64,000 nucleotides of DNA from Siccirubricoccus deserti (GCF_014283215.1 NZ_JACOMF010000019.1:29805-93804), one strand, 5' to 3'. Shown: positions 42,756 to 51,829, counted from the first letter of the stretch. A program made the numbers and translations. The notes: generated from the sequence alone by a model not told the origin.

Positions 42756-43748
42756 TCAATCAAGTCGGGCGCCGGAGATCTCCACCAGCTGCCGCCAGCG
42801 CGGCGTCTCGGCCTGGATGCGTGCTGCCAGCGCCGCCGGGGTGTCGCTGATCATGACGGTGTAGCCGAGCGGCCGCAGCCGCTCGACAAAGGCGGGATCG
42901 GCGGCGACCGCCCGCACCGCCTCGGCCAGCCGCTGCACCACCGGGGCGGGTGTGCCCGCAGCCGTCATCACCGCATTCCAGCTCTGGATATCAAGGTCGC
43001 CGAGGCCGAGTGCGGCGAGATCGGCCATGCCCGGCACCTGTGGCAGGATCGGCAGCCGCCGCGCGCTGCTGACGGCCAGGGGTTTGAAGGCGCCGCTTTC
43101 GACATGCGGCATCAGCGCCGGCATGACGTCGAACATCATATCGATGGTGCCCGACAGCAGGTCGTTGATCGCCGGCCCGCCGCCGCGATACGGCACATGG
43201 GTGATCTCGGCGCCGGTGGCGCGGTTCACCGCGGCGATGGTCAGGTGGCTGGTTGTGCCGGTGCCGGAGGAGCCCATGCGGACCTCGCCCGGATGCGCCT
43301 TCGCCCAGGCGATCAGCGTGGCGAAATCGTGCCAGCCGTGCTTCCGCGCCGTTTCGGCGTTGACCACGCAGAGCACCGCCCCGGTGGTGATGGCGGAGAC
43401 CGGCTCGAGGTCCTTGTGCGGGTCGAATGCCATGGATTTGTAGAGGAAGGGCGCGGCGCAGAGCGTCGACACCCCGATCAGCCCAATGGTGCTGCCATCG
43501 GCCGGGGCCTTGGCCACCGCATCGGCGCCGATGTTGCCACCGGCGCCGCTGCGATTTTCCACCACCACATTCTGGCCGAGCGCCGGTGTCAGCCGCTCGG
43601 CCAGCAACCGGCCGAGGATGTCAACCGCGCCGCCAGGCGGGAAGGGAACGATGAAGCGGATCGGCCGGCCGCCGGCGATGGGTTGGGCGAGGGCCGGGCA
43701 GGCGAGCAACGCGCCCGCGGCGGCGAGGAGGTGGCGACGTCCCGGCAT
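42756..43748 (-). CDS. Bug/TctC-family periplasmic solute-binding protein
   Basis: A 330-residue intact receptor: signal peptide (RRHLLAAAGALLACPALAQP), RPIRFIVPFPPGGAVDILGRLLAE, VVVENRSGAGGN, VRMGSSGTGTTSHLTIA and THVPYRGGGPAINDLL. As with the others in this window there are no TctAB genes. A truncated relative lies directly downstream on the same strand, suggesting an ancestral tandem pair. Confidence 0.9.
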   Translation of the reverse strand: MPGRRHLLAAAGALLACPALAQPIAGGRPIRFIVPFPPGGAVDILGRLLAERLTPALGQNVVVENRSGAGGNIGADAVAKAPADGSTIGLIGVSTLCAAPFLYKSMAFDPHKDLEPVSAITTGAVLCVVNAETARKHGWHDFATLIAWAKAHPGEVRMGSSGTGTTSHLTIAAVNRATGAEITHVPYRGGGPAINDLLSGTIDMMFDVMPALMPHVESGAFKPLAVSSARRLPILPQVPGMADLAALGLGDLDIQSWNAVMTAAGTPAPVVQRLAEAVRAVAADPAFVERLRPLGYTVMISDTPAALAARIQAETPRWRQLVEISGARLD

Positions 43749-44197
43749 GCTTCAATCTCCTGCGGCGGAAGCCTGATCGGGCAAGCGCCCAGGATGGAAG
43801 CGGGTTCGGGCCTGCTCTGACGGAACCGCTTCGCCACCTCGCGCCCACCCCCAGAGAACGGCAACGATTGGCGCCAGGAGTCGATCAATCCTTCGCGTCA
43901 GCTCATCGGCCTCCGACGATCCGCAGGCGGAGGCCGCCGTCAGGTGGAAGGCAGCGCCGCCTGGTAATGGGTCGCGGGCGGATTGGCGTACCCGCGGACC
44001 GGGATGGGCTTCGCCGATCCGGTCCATTTGGTACGGATTCGGAAGACTATTGTATGCCAAGCGGTCCTTTGCGAGTCTTGCAACGCGCGTGTGGCGACCA
44101 GGTGTTGTCCAAGGCGCAGGTACATCCGGACACCGGCGGCCCAATGCATTCGCCGGCGGTCTGAAATGTTTCCAACAAAGAACGGAAGGGTAGGCGA
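43749..44197. other. 449-base intergenic region before the CHRD gene
   Basis: No credible gene. Short minus-strand frames have no family similarity. The part after 44020 is lower in GC and probably holds the CHRD gene promoter; GGAAGGGTAGGCGA just before 44198 serves as its ribosome binding site. Confidence 0.5.
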
Positions 44198-45064
44198 ATG
44201 ACCGAGCTCTACACCGTCAGCCTCACAGGGCGTCAGGAGGTGCCGCCAAACACGTCCACCGCGACTGGCTTTGGCACCGTCATCTGGGACGCGGCGACCA
44301 ATCGCGCGGCCTATAACTACATGGTGCGCGGACTGGACTTCGGACCCGCGACAGGAACCGCGCCACAGACGCCATCGTCCGCCGATGATGTCGTCAGCAT
44401 GCACTACCACAACCAGCTTCGTGGCGCGAATGGCGGCGTCGTCTTCGGCCAGATCAGTCCGGCTCAGGACAACGACGACCTGCGCATCGTGCGCAATGCC
44501 GACCAGTCATGGACGGTCAGCGGCGTCTGGGAAACAACCGACCCCGCCAATGTCTCCATCACCAACTTTGCCAATGCTTTGAGTACGACAGCTTTCGGCG
44601 CGGACGCCCCGCTCTACTTCAACATCCATTCCCGCGCCATTCCTTCCGGGGAGATCCGCGGTCAACTCGTCTCCGCCGGCGACATAGGGAACAACATCGC
44701 CGGCTTCTTCGATGCGGCCTACTATCTCTCGGCCAATCCGGACGTAGCGGCGGCGGGGGTGGATCCGCTGACGCATTACCTGCTGTTCGGGGCGCGCGAG
44801 GGGCGCGATCCGAATGCGCTGTTCGATACCTCGGGGTATCTCGAAACCTACCGCGATGTCGCAGCGGCCGGCGTCGATCCGATGCTGCACTATCTGACGC
44901 ATGGAGCGCGCGAGGGGCGCGATCCCTCCGTCTGGTTCGATAGCTCGGCTTACCTAGCAGCCTACAGCGATGTGGCGGCGGCCGGCATCAACCCGATGGA
45001 GCATTTCCTGCAGTTCGGCGTGCATGAGGGCCGCCTGACCTTCGCCGATGGTGTCTGGGGGTAA
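44198..45064 (+). CDS. CHRD-domain protein with three C-terminal 38-residue repeats
   Basis: A 288-residue protein without a classical signal peptide. Residues 1-160 form a CHRD (chordin-like) domain: YTVSLTGRQEVPPNTSTATG at the start and FNIHSRAIPSGEIRGQLV at the end. Three repeats begin with FD at 171, 209 and 247, each exactly 38 residues apart, with consensus YLxxxxDVAAAGxxPxxHYLxxGxxEGRxP. Such repeats occur in RTX/type I-secreted surface proteins, so export by a type I system encoded elsewhere is possible (inference). Confidence 0.82.
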   Translation: MTELYTVSLTGRQEVPPNTSTATGFGTVIWDAATNRAAYNYMVRGLDFGPATGTAPQTPSSADDVVSMHYHNQLRGANGGVVFGQISPAQDNDDLRIVRNADQSWTVSGVWETTDPANVSITNFANALSTTAFGADAPLYFNIHSRAIPSGEIRGQLVSAGDIGNNIAGFFDAAYYLSANPDVAAAGVDPLTHYLLFGAREGRDPNALFDTSGYLETYRDVAAAGVDPMLHYLTHGAREGRDPSVWFDSSAYLAAYSDVAAAGINPMEHFLQFGVHEGRLTFADGVWG

Positions 45065-45068
45065 CCGG

Positions 45069-45103
45069 GTTTCGGCCTGCGGCGCCATGCCACCGGCCGA
45101 AAC
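45069..45103 (+). terminator. Stem-loop after the CHRD gene
   Basis: GTTTCGGCC (45069-45077) pairs with GGCCGAAAC (45095-45103) around a 17-base loop, 4 bases after the stop. Terminator-like, without a T-tract. Confidence 0.5.
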
Positions 45104-45210
45104 ACCGAGGCCGCAGGAGTGACACCCGTGGCGAGAAGGGGTGTTCATTTCCGGGCTTGGCCACGGAAGCCTGCCGGCGCATCTGCCGTGAGGAAATCGC
45201 CGGCCCACCG

Positions 45211-45296
45211 TAGAGCGGATCGCTTCGGGGCGTGAAGCCGCTCTGCAGACAAAGGCTACAGCGGATCGGGCCCGGACATGAACGCATCCGCTGTAG
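45211..45296 (+). repeat. Dispersed palindromic repeat, copy C (two hairpins)
   Basis: It begins TAGAGCGGATCGC like copies A and B. Hairpin 1: AGAGCGG (45212-45218) / CCGCTCT (45238-45244). Hairpin 2: CTACAGCGGAT (45256-45266) / ATCCGCTGTAG (45286-45296). It lies between the convergent CHRD and NUDIX genes. The end CGCTGTAG is shared with copy A. Confidence 0.8.
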
Positions 45297-45314
45297 AGGT
45301 CCGGGGGCGATCCC

Positions 45315-45764
45315 TCATTTCCGCGCTGGCTTTTCCCGTGCCTCCGCGATCACCCGCAGTACGTCAGGCGTCAGATCGTAGCCCGGCAGTTCCTCCGGCA
45401 GCGCCCAGGCCACCGCGGCCACGTCGTCGCCGGGGCGTGCCTCGCCGCTGCTTCGGTGGCCGCAGAAATCGATGATGGTGTAGTGGAACCGCACCTCGCC
45501 CGTCGGGTCGCGGTTGATGCCATCGACGACGGCGGCAAGCTCCAGCGGCCCGACCTCGATGCCGGTCTCCTCGAAGAGCTCGCGCCGGGCGCAGGCCTCG
45601 GCGCGCTCGCCCAGATGCTGGGCGCCGCCGGGCAGCGACCACTGGCCCTCCCGTGGCGGCTTGCCGCGGCGGACCAGCAGCACGCGGTCGCCGTCAAAGG
45701 CGATGACGCCGATGCCGACCCAGGGCCGGGTAGGGTAGTCGCGCCGGTCGGCGGCGTCGCTCAT
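45315..45764 (-). CDS. NUDIX hydrolase
   Basis: A 149-residue NUDIX protein. The box G47-x5-E53-x7-R61-E-L-F-E65-E-T-G68-I is complete. The N-terminal RPWVGIGVIAFDGDRVLLVRRG and the length fit ADP-ribose/NADH pyrophosphatase or MutT-like enzymes; the substrate is not determined. The start overlaps the stop of the DUF4340 gene (ATGA), so it is the last gene of the five-gene ABC/GldG-type operon. Confidence 0.92.
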   Translation of the reverse strand: MSDAADRRDYPTRPWVGIGVIAFDGDRVLLVRRGKPPREGQWSLPGGAQHLGERAEACARRELFEETGIEVGPLELAAVVDGINRDPTGEVRFHYTIIDFCGHRSSGEARPGDDVAAVAWALPEELPGYDLTPDVLRVIAEAREKPARK

Positions 45765-46834
45765 CGCGCCGGCGCAGCCAGCGGGGCAGGGCTTTCCGGT
45801 GGCGCCGATGGGGCGGCCTCCGCCGGCGGTGCCGGCTCGGCGGGGCGCGGCAGCAGCTCCGCCAGCCGCGGCAGGAACGCCTTCTCCTTCCAATCGCCGA
45901 CCTGATAGGCCCAGCCGCGCCAGCGGGTGTTCAACCGCTCCGCCTCGGGGCCGCCTTCCGCGGTCAGCCGGACCCAGAAATTATTCCCGTCCTTGCTCCC
46001 GGCGACCATCACAGTCAGCCCTTCGATCAGGCCGAAGCGGCCCTCGCCGGCTGCGATGCCGGGCATCTCCGCCGCCGGCTTCACGTCCAGGAAGGTGAGG
46101 TATTCGAAGCCGCGCGCCACCTCCTCCACTGCCACCTCATCGGCGGCCGTGTCGGCCGGCTCGACGATGCGCAGCCGCGCATCCGCCTCCTCCGCCCGGG
46201 CCAGCACCAGCGGCGGCTCGCCGGCGCGGGTCACTTCCAGCCGGCGGATGCGGTCCTGCGGCAGGTTGGCGAGGTCGCGGTCGATCCAGAGCTGTGGATC
46301 GGCATCCACCGGCAGCCTGCCCTCGGCCAGCCAGGCCTGAGCCTCGGCCGGGCGGCGGACATAGATGCTCTCCGGCACATTGCCCTGGGTGCGGACCCGG
46401 CGGCGGCCAACCACCAGCTCAGCCAGCGGCGCGCCGGCGCCATCCAGCACCCGCAGCAGCAGCGCGGAGCTGCCGGCCCGGGCCGGGTCGTCGACGCCGA
46501 GGCGGTCGAGCTGGGCGGGGTCGGCGGTGCGCGCCTCGACCAGCCGCAGCTCGGTCAGCCCGACCAGCATCTCCCGCACCTTCTCCGGGCGGACAGGGTA
46601 GTTGCCCTTCTCCGGCAGCAGCCAGGCCTCGCCCTGGCGGACCAGGATCAGCGCCGCATCGGGCTTGCGCACCTCGATCCGCGCCGCGCCCTGCAGCCGG
46701 TCGGCGAGGCCGGGGAAGGCAAGACCACCCGTTGCGACCTCCTGATGCTCGATGCTCTTCGGCGTCAGGACCACGAAGGCGGCGACGGTGACAGCGGCGG
46801 TGCTGCCGAGGAGCAGCAGGTTGCGACGTTTCAT
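45761..46834 (-). CDS. DUF4340 domain-containing membrane-anchored protein
   Basis: A 357-residue protein with an N-terminal membrane anchor (RRNLLLLGSTAAVTVAAFVVL) and a periplasmic DUF4340 body: EAWLLPEKGNYPVRPEKVREMLVGLTELRLVEART, WIDRDLANLPQDRIRRLEV. The C terminus is Pro/Ala-rich. DUF4340 proteins are routinely encoded after GldG-like ABC auxiliary genes and are thought to be accessory subunits of that exporter. It starts 4 bases after the GldG-like stop. Confidence 0.85.
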   Translation of the reverse strand: MKRRNLLLLGSTAAVTVAAFVVLTPKSIEHQEVATGGLAFPGLADRLQGAARIEVRKPDAALILVRQGEAWLLPEKGNYPVRPEKVREMLVGLTELRLVEARTADPAQLDRLGVDDPARAGSSALLLRVLDGAGAPLAELVVGRRRVRTQGNVPESIYVRRPAEAQAWLAEGRLPVDADPQLWIDRDLANLPQDRIRRLEVTRAGEPPLVLARAEEADARLRIVEPADTAADEVAVEEVARGFEYLTFLDVKPAAEMPGIAAGEGRFGLIEGLTVMVAGSKDGNNFWVRLTAEGGPEAERLNTRWRGWAYQVGDWKEKAFLPRLAELLPRPAEPAPPAEAAPSAPPESPAPLAAPAR

Positions 46835-46838
46835 GGCG

Positions 46839-48788
46839 TCAGGCCCGGGCCGCGGCGCGGCGGCGGCTGCGCACCACCGCCAGGCCGATGGCGAAGATCG
46901 TCAGCAGCGCCGGCACCAGCGCCACATTCACCACCCGCAGCACCGTCTCCAGCCCCTCGATGTCGCGCCGCAGGTCGAGCTGCACGGCGCGAAGCTGGTG
47001 CCGGGTGCGGATGATCTCCTCCCGCGCAGCGTCAATCTCGGCCCGCTGCTCCGGGGTGATGACGGTCTGGGTTGCGGCGCGTTCGCCGCCCGGCGCCTGG
47101 GTCCCCTGGCGCAGCTCGCGCAGCCGGCGTTCCGTCTCCTCCAGCTTCTGGGTCAGGGCGCGCTCGGTCTGGCGGTACTGCGCATCGGCGTCGCGACGGA
47201 TGCCCTCCACCAGCTCGAAGGGGCGGAGCGATTCGCCACGGCTGCGCAGCGAGATCAACGCATCCGATCCGCTCAGCGTATCCGCGGTGTTGACGATCAG
47301 GTTGCCGTTGCCGCTGAAGGGCGTCGCCACCTGCTGGCCGAAGAACTCCTGCACCCGGACCCAAAAGCGGTCCTCCAGCACGTCGCTGTCGTGGAAGATG
47401 ACGACATTCGCCGGGCCGCTGCTGCGGGCGAGATGGGCAGGGAATCCCTCCGGCCGAGCCTCGCCCTCGGGCGGCGGCGGCGCGCCGTCAGGGAAGGCCG
47501 TGGCCAGCTCGCCGCGGATGCGGGCAGCCACCACATGGCGCTCGTTGCCCGAGCTGAAATCAGCGAGCAGCCGGGTCGGGTTGGGGTCCTGCCGCACCCG
47601 CTGCGCCTCCACCAGCATCGACTGGGGGGAGGTGGTCAGCAGCGGCACGAATTCTACAGTCGCGCCGTCGCGGCGGCGCAAGGTGCCGGCCGAGGCGACG
47701 GTCACCTGCTCCAGCTGCGCCAGCGCCACCTCGGCGCGGTTCAGGCTGTCGCCCTGCAGGTTGAACCAGGCGACGTAGTCCACCGCCTGCACCCGGTCCT
47801 GGGCGCCGGCCCGCACCCGCCAGGCGCCGCGCAGGTCCAGCACCACCCGGTCGGCCGGAGCTTCCACCCCCCAGGCGTTCAGCAGCCGCGGCAGGGCGCT
47901 GGCGGTGTCGGTCGGCGGCTGGCCGGTGGGGCCGGGGCGGCTCGCCTGGCTTTCGCTGTGTGGGTCGATCAGCAGTATCAGCTTGCCGCCACGCAGCACG
48001 AACTGGTCGATGGCGTATTGCGTGGCATCGGGCAGGGATTGTGGATGCGCCACCATCAACACCTGCACCTCAGGCTCGATCACCTGCGCATCCAGCGGGA
48101 TGTCGCGCACGGTGAAGAACTGCCGGAGCTGCTGCATGACGACGGCCGGCTGGGCGAGGGCCGGGTTGCGCATCATCATCGCCCGCGGGTCGCCGTTCAG
48201 CGGCAGCGGCGACATCACCCCGATCACCGGGCGGGTCGGATTGGAAAGCTCATAGACCAGCCGTGTTAAATCGTATTCCAGGAAGCGCTCGCGGTCCGGC
48301 TGGAAGAAGGCGATGGTCCGCTCGTCATCCACCAGGTTGCTGGCGGCGAGGCCGAAATAGACCTGCTCGCCGGACTGGTCGACCGGCACGCCTTGCAGGC
48401 CGTAGGCCATGGCGCGGTCCTCGGTCTCGCTGAACGGCTCGGGGTCATAGATCTCGAGCCGGATCTTGCCATTCGACACCGCAACGTATTCCGCCAGCAT
48501 CTCCCGCACCCGGTCGGCGTAGGCGCCATAGACCGGAATCTCGGCGCCGAGGCGGCGGGAGTAGAACAGCCGGAAGGTGACCGGGTCGCTCAGCCCGCGC
48601 AGCACCTGCTTCGTGCCATCGGCCAGGGTGTAGAGCTGCTGCTCCGTCAGGTCGATGCGGGCGCGCGGCAGCAGCCGCTCGGTCAGCATGTTGATGCCGA
48701 CCGCCAGCACCGCGGCGGCCAGCAGGCCGAGAGCGGAGGACCATAGCCGGCGCGCCCCGGGGCGCGGTGAAGGACGGGTGTCGCTCAT
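46839..48788 (-). CDS. GldG-like ABC transporter auxiliary protein
   Basis: A 649-residue protein: a transmembrane helix near the N terminus (about 15-35), a large periplasmic ABC_transp_aux domain (LTEQQLYTLADGTKQVLRGL, VRLFYSRRLGAEIPVYGAYADRVREMLAEY, VIGVMSPLPLNGD, LILLIDPHSESQ), a coiled coil (about 550-610) and a C-terminal helix (VALVPALLTIFAIGLAVV) followed by RSRRR. In Bacteroidetes GldG works with GldA/GldF in gliding; in proteobacteria the role is unknown. It starts 4 bases after the permease gene. Confidence 0.87.
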   Translation of the reverse strand: MSDTRPSPRPGARRLWSSALGLLAAAVLAVGINMLTERLLPRARIDLTEQQLYTLADGTKQVLRGLSDPVTFRLFYSRRLGAEIPVYGAYADRVREMLAEYVAVSNGKIRLEIYDPEPFSETEDRAMAYGLQGVPVDQSGEQVYFGLAASNLVDDERTIAFFQPDRERFLEYDLTRLVYELSNPTRPVIGVMSPLPLNGDPRAMMMRNPALAQPAVVMQQLRQFFTVRDIPLDAQVIEPEVQVLMVAHPQSLPDATQYAIDQFVLRGGKLILLIDPHSESQASRPGPTGQPPTDTASALPRLLNAWGVEAPADRVVLDLRGAWRVRAGAQDRVQAVDYVAWFNLQGDSLNRAEVALAQLEQVTVASAGTLRRRDGATVEFVPLLTTSPQSMLVEAQRVRQDPNPTRLLADFSSGNERHVVAARIRGELATAFPDGAPPPPEGEARPEGFPAHLARSSGPANVVIFHDSDVLEDRFWVRVQEFFGQQVATPFSGNGNLIVNTADTLSGSDALISLRSRGESLRPFELVEGIRRDADAQYRQTERALTQKLEETERRLRELRQGTQAPGGERAATQTVITPEQRAEIDAAREEIIRTRHQLRAVQLDLRRDIEGLETVLRVVNVALVPALLTIFAIGLAVVRSRRRAAARA

Positions 48789-48792
48789 GCGC

Positions 48793-49524
48793 TCAATCCG
48801 CCTTGCGATGGTCGAGCACCACCGCGTTCAGGAACAGGAAGAACCCGATGAAGCTGGCGAAATACACCAGGTCGCGGGCGGCGATGATGCCGCGGGTGAA
48901 GCTGCCGAAGCGGTCGGAGACCGAGATCGCGCGCGCCACCTCGGCCAGCACCGGCAGGCGGGTGGAGAGGAAATCGGTCACCACCGGGCTGCCGGCGGCG
49001 GCGAAGAGGAAGCAGAGCGCGACCGCCAGGACGAAGGCGATCACCTGGTTCTTGGTCATCGCCGAGACCGCCGCGCCTAGCGCGAGATAGGCGCCGGCCA
49101 CCATCAGGCAGCCGAGATAGCCGGAGACGATCACCCCATTGTCCGGCCGGCCGAGCAGGTTGACGGTGATCCACAGCGGGAAGGTCAGCGCCAGGGCGAT
49201 GCCGCAGAAGGCCCAGGCGGCCAGGAACTTGCCGACCACCGCCTGCCATTGCGGCAGCGGCAGGGTCAGCAGCAGCTCGATGGTGCCGAGCCGGCGTTCC
49301 TCCGCCCAGAGCCGCATGGTCAGGGCCGGCACCAGGAACAGGAACAGCCAGGGCACGAAGGCGAAGAAGGGCTGCAGATCGGCCTGCCCGCGGCTGAAGA
49401 AATTGCCCATGGCGAAGGTCAGCGCCCCGGCGAGCACCAGGAAGATGACGATGAACACATAGGCGACGGGGGTGGCGAAATACCCCGCCAGCTCGCGCCG
49501 CGCGACGATCAGGGCGGGCGCCAT
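48793..49524 (-). CDS. ABC-2 type transporter permease (GldF-like)
   Basis: A 243-residue protein with six predicted membrane helices. The N-terminal REELAGYF-like RRELAGYFATPVAYVFIVIFL and the central RLWAEERRLGTIELLLTLPL are typical of ABC-2 permeases partnered with GldG-like proteins. Its start abuts the ATPase stop (they share one base). Together the ATPase, permease, GldG-like and DUF4340 genes form one transporter operon; cargo unknown. Confidence 0.88.
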   Translation of the reverse strand: MAPALIVARRELAGYFATPVAYVFIVIFLVLAGALTFAMGNFFSRGQADLQPFFAFVPWLFLFLVPALTMRLWAEERRLGTIELLLTLPLPQWQAVVGKFLAAWAFCGIALALTFPLWITVNLLGRPDNGVIVSGYLGCLMVAGAYLALGAAVSAMTKNQVIAFVLAVALCFLFAAAGSPVVTDFLSTRLPVLAEVARAISVSDRFGSFTRGIIAARDLVYFASFIGFFLFLNAVVLDHRKAD

Positions 49525-50273
49525 CAGGCGGCCTCCGCCGTGGCGCCGAGGGTGAGGCGGCGGAACACTTCGTCCAGGCTGCGGCCCTGCTCCTCCAGCA
49601 CCGAGGGCGGCGCATCCACCACCACGCGGCCATTGGCGATGATGATGGCGCGGGTGCAGACGGCGCCGACCTCCTCCAGGATATGGGTGCTGATGATGAT
49701 CGCCTTCTCCGGGGCCATGCGGCGGATCAGCGCGCGCACCTCGTGCTTCTGGTTGGGGTCGAGGCCGTCCGTCGGCTCGTCGAGCACCAGCACCGGCGGG
49801 TCGTGCAACAGCGCCTGGGCCAAGCCGACGCGGCGCTTGAAGCCTTTGGAGAGGGTCTCGATCGGCTGCAGGCGGACGCCCTCAAGCTGGGTCAGCAGCA
49901 TGGCATGCGCCACGCGGTCATCCAGCTCGCTGCCCTTGAAGCCGCGGATGCGGCCGGCGAAAGCGAGGAAGCCGGTGACGGTCATCTCCGGATAGGTAGG
50001 AGCGCCTTCGGGCAGGAAGCCGAGATTCCGCTTCGCCGCCACGGGCTGGTCCACCACATCCGCGCCGCAGATGCGGGCGGTGCCCGATGTCGGCGGCATG
50101 AAGCCGGCCAGCATGCGCATGGTGGTGGATTTGCCGGCGCCATTGGGGCCGAGGAAGCCCAGCACCTCGCCCCGGCCGACGGTGAAGGAGACGTCATCCA
50201 CGGCGGTGAAGCCGCCGAAGCGTTTGGTCAAACGCTCGATCTCGATCAGCGCGGACAAGCAGCGATCCCCCAT
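49524..50273 (-). CDS. ABC transporter ATP-binding protein (GldA-like)
   Basis: A 249-residue ATPase: Walker A GPNGAGKSTTMRML, a signature region modified to TLSKGFKRRVGLAQALL, Walker B PVLVLDEPTDGLD, and the switch histidine in IISTHILEEV. It drives the downstream ABC-2 permease. The start at ATG 50273 is likely; a TTG at 50258 would remove five residues. The open frame continues far upstream, but that part is an ISAs1 transposase remnant, not part of this protein. Confidence 0.88.
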   Translation of the reverse strand: MGDRCLSALIEIERLTKRFGGFTAVDDVSFTVGRGEVLGFLGPNGAGKSTTMRMLAGFMPPTSGTARICGADVVDQPVAAKRNLGFLPEGAPTYPEMTVTGFLAFAGRIRGFKGSELDDRVAHAMLLTQLEGVRLQPIETLSKGFKRRVGLAQALLHDPPVLVLDEPTDGLDPNQKHEVRALIRRMAPEKAIIISTHILEEVGAVCTRAIIIANGRVVVDAPPSVLEEQGRSLDEVFRRLTLGATAEAA

Positions 50274-50348
50274 GTCCCCCGACAGGGCCCCTGGATGTAC
50301 AAGGACGCCCGACCTTTGCAAGTCCCTGCTGCATTCGGGCAGGCTATC

Positions 50349-50588
50349 GCATTTGGCTGACGACGGAGCGGGCGAAGTCATGGACCATCCGGCGCGTTTT
50401 CGCTTGCGCCGGATGGAGATGCCGGGTTTGGCGGCCTGCAGGAGGTTGAGGGCGAGTTTACGCGGGATGGCGAGGTTTTCCGGCCTGCTGTCGCGGCGGT
50501 TTCTGGCGCGGTCCTCGTCGAAGCCGACACCGAGAGCCCAGTTGAGGCTGTTCTCGATGGCTTCATGCGCTCGGACCGCCTGAGAGAG
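50349..50588 (-). pseudogene. ISAs1-family transposase remnant (C-terminal end)
   Basis: About 80 residues read like the C terminus of ISAs1-type transposases: VRAHEAIENSLNWALGVGFDEDRARNR, PENLAIPRKLALNLLQ, and SIRRKRKRAGW. The catalytic core, start codon and terminal repeats are absent, so this is a relic. It lies directly upstream of the ABC operon, in frame with the ATPase gene, and borders a zone of broken genes up to about 53.8 kb. Confidence 0.75.
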
Positions 50589-50728
50589 TGGCGTCGTCGG
50601 GCTTGGTGGAGGCGGGACGCGCTGGCGGTCGCTGCGAGGCGGCGAGGGCAGGCCGTCCCGGTACCGGGCGGAACTGCGGCATCCTCCGGACTTTCCCCTT
50701 CGCACTTACCGCAGCCAGGAGCACGCCG

Positions 50729-51799
50729 ATGCCGCAGGACGAGCCAATCCAGCCCCAGACCGGGCAGCAGCATGGTGCGAAAGAGTCCTCGCGCCGCAAT
50801 GTTCTGGGTGGCGTGGGCACCGGCCTGGTCGCGGCGCCGGCGTTGTTGGCCGCCGGCGTACCGGCCTCGGCCCAGCAGCAGGGCGGCCCGGCCGGTGCGG
50901 CGCCATCGGTTGCTCCCCGCAGCCTGGAGGACCCGCGGACCGCCTATCCGCGCCCGCCGTTCAAGCGCCAGACGCAGGATTGGCCTGGCCTCGCTTCCCG
51001 GATGGATCCAAAGCCCGACCACGGGGAGACCAGCTATATCGGCTCCGGCCGGCTCGCGGGCCGCAAGGCGCTGTTGACGGGGGGTGACTCCGGCATCGGC
51101 CGCGCCGCCGCCATTGCCTTCGCGCGGGAGGGCGCGGATGTCGCGATCAACTACCTGTCTGCCGAGGAGGAGGATGCGCGCGAGGTCGTGCAACTCATCC
51201 GCGCGGCCGGCCGCAAGGCGGTGCCGCTGCCTGGCGACATCCGGGACGAGGCCTTCTGCCAGCGGCTCGTCGCCGACACCGTGCGGGAGCTGGGCGGCCT
51301 CGATATCCTGGTGAACAACGCGGCCAGGCAGACTGCGCAGACATCCATCGCGGACATCACCACCGAGCAGTTCGACGCGACCTTCAAGACGAACACCTAT
51401 GCGATGTTCTGGATCACCAAGGCGGCCCTGCCGCACCTGCCGCCGGGGGCGGTCATCATCAACACGGCCTCGGTCGTCGCCTATGATCCGCCGGCCATGC
51501 TGCTCGATTACGCCGCGACGAAGGCGGCGATCGTGGCCTTCACCCAGGCGCTTGCGAAGCAGCTGGCGGAGAAGGGCATCCGCGTCAACGCGGTGGCGCC
51601 CGGGCCATACTGGACCCCGTTGCAGCCCAGCGGCGGCCAGATGCCTGAGGCCTTGGAGCAGTTCGGCGCACAGTCGGCGCTCGGCCGCCCCGGCCAGCCC
51701 GCGGAGATCGCGCCCGTCTATGTGCTGCTCGCTTCGCCGCAGGCGAGCTACGCCTCGGGCGACGTGCTCGGCAGCACCGGGGGGAGAACCTCCCCCTGA
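50729..51799 (+). CDS. SDR-family oxidoreductase with a Tat-like leader
   Basis: A 356-residue protein. Residues 1-65 carry a twin-arginine-like leader (SSRRNVLGGVGTGLVAAPALLAAGVPASAQ). The SDR domain has the cofactor motif TGGDSGIGRAAAIAFAREGADV, NNAA and the Y-x-x-x-K pair in LDYAATKAAIVAFTQALAKQL. Stress-associated SDRs of the YhdF/YghA type share the SYIGSGRLAGRKALLTGGDSGIG opening. The end (YASGDVLGSTGGRTSP) is close to family length. CAGGAGC lies before the ATG. Confidence 0.88.
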   Translation: MPQDEPIQPQTGQQHGAKESSRRNVLGGVGTGLVAAPALLAAGVPASAQQQGGPAGAAPSVAPRSLEDPRTAYPRPPFKRQTQDWPGLASRMDPKPDHGETSYIGSGRLAGRKALLTGGDSGIGRAAAIAFAREGADVAINYLSAEEEDAREVVQLIRAAGRKAVPLPGDIRDEAFCQRLVADTVRELGGLDILVNNAARQTAQTSIADITTEQFDATFKTNTYAMFWITKAALPHLPPGAVIINTASVVAYDPPAMLLDYAATKAAIVAFTQALAKQLAEKGIRVNAVAPGPYWTPLQPSGGQMPEALEQFGAQSALGRPGQPAEIAPVYVLLASPQASYASGDVLGSTGGRTSP

Positions 51800-51829
51800 G
51801 CTGGCCCGGCGGATTGAGGCGCGCGGCCA

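Noticed and set aside
43749..44144. 130-codon minus-strand ORF before the CHRD gene
   Set aside because: No domain, no start signal, and mixed codon bias; treated as non-coding.
49524..50705. A single 393-residue ABC ATPase with an N-terminal extension
   Set aside because: The extension is an ISAs1 transposase C terminus, so it is a chance in-frame join with a relic.
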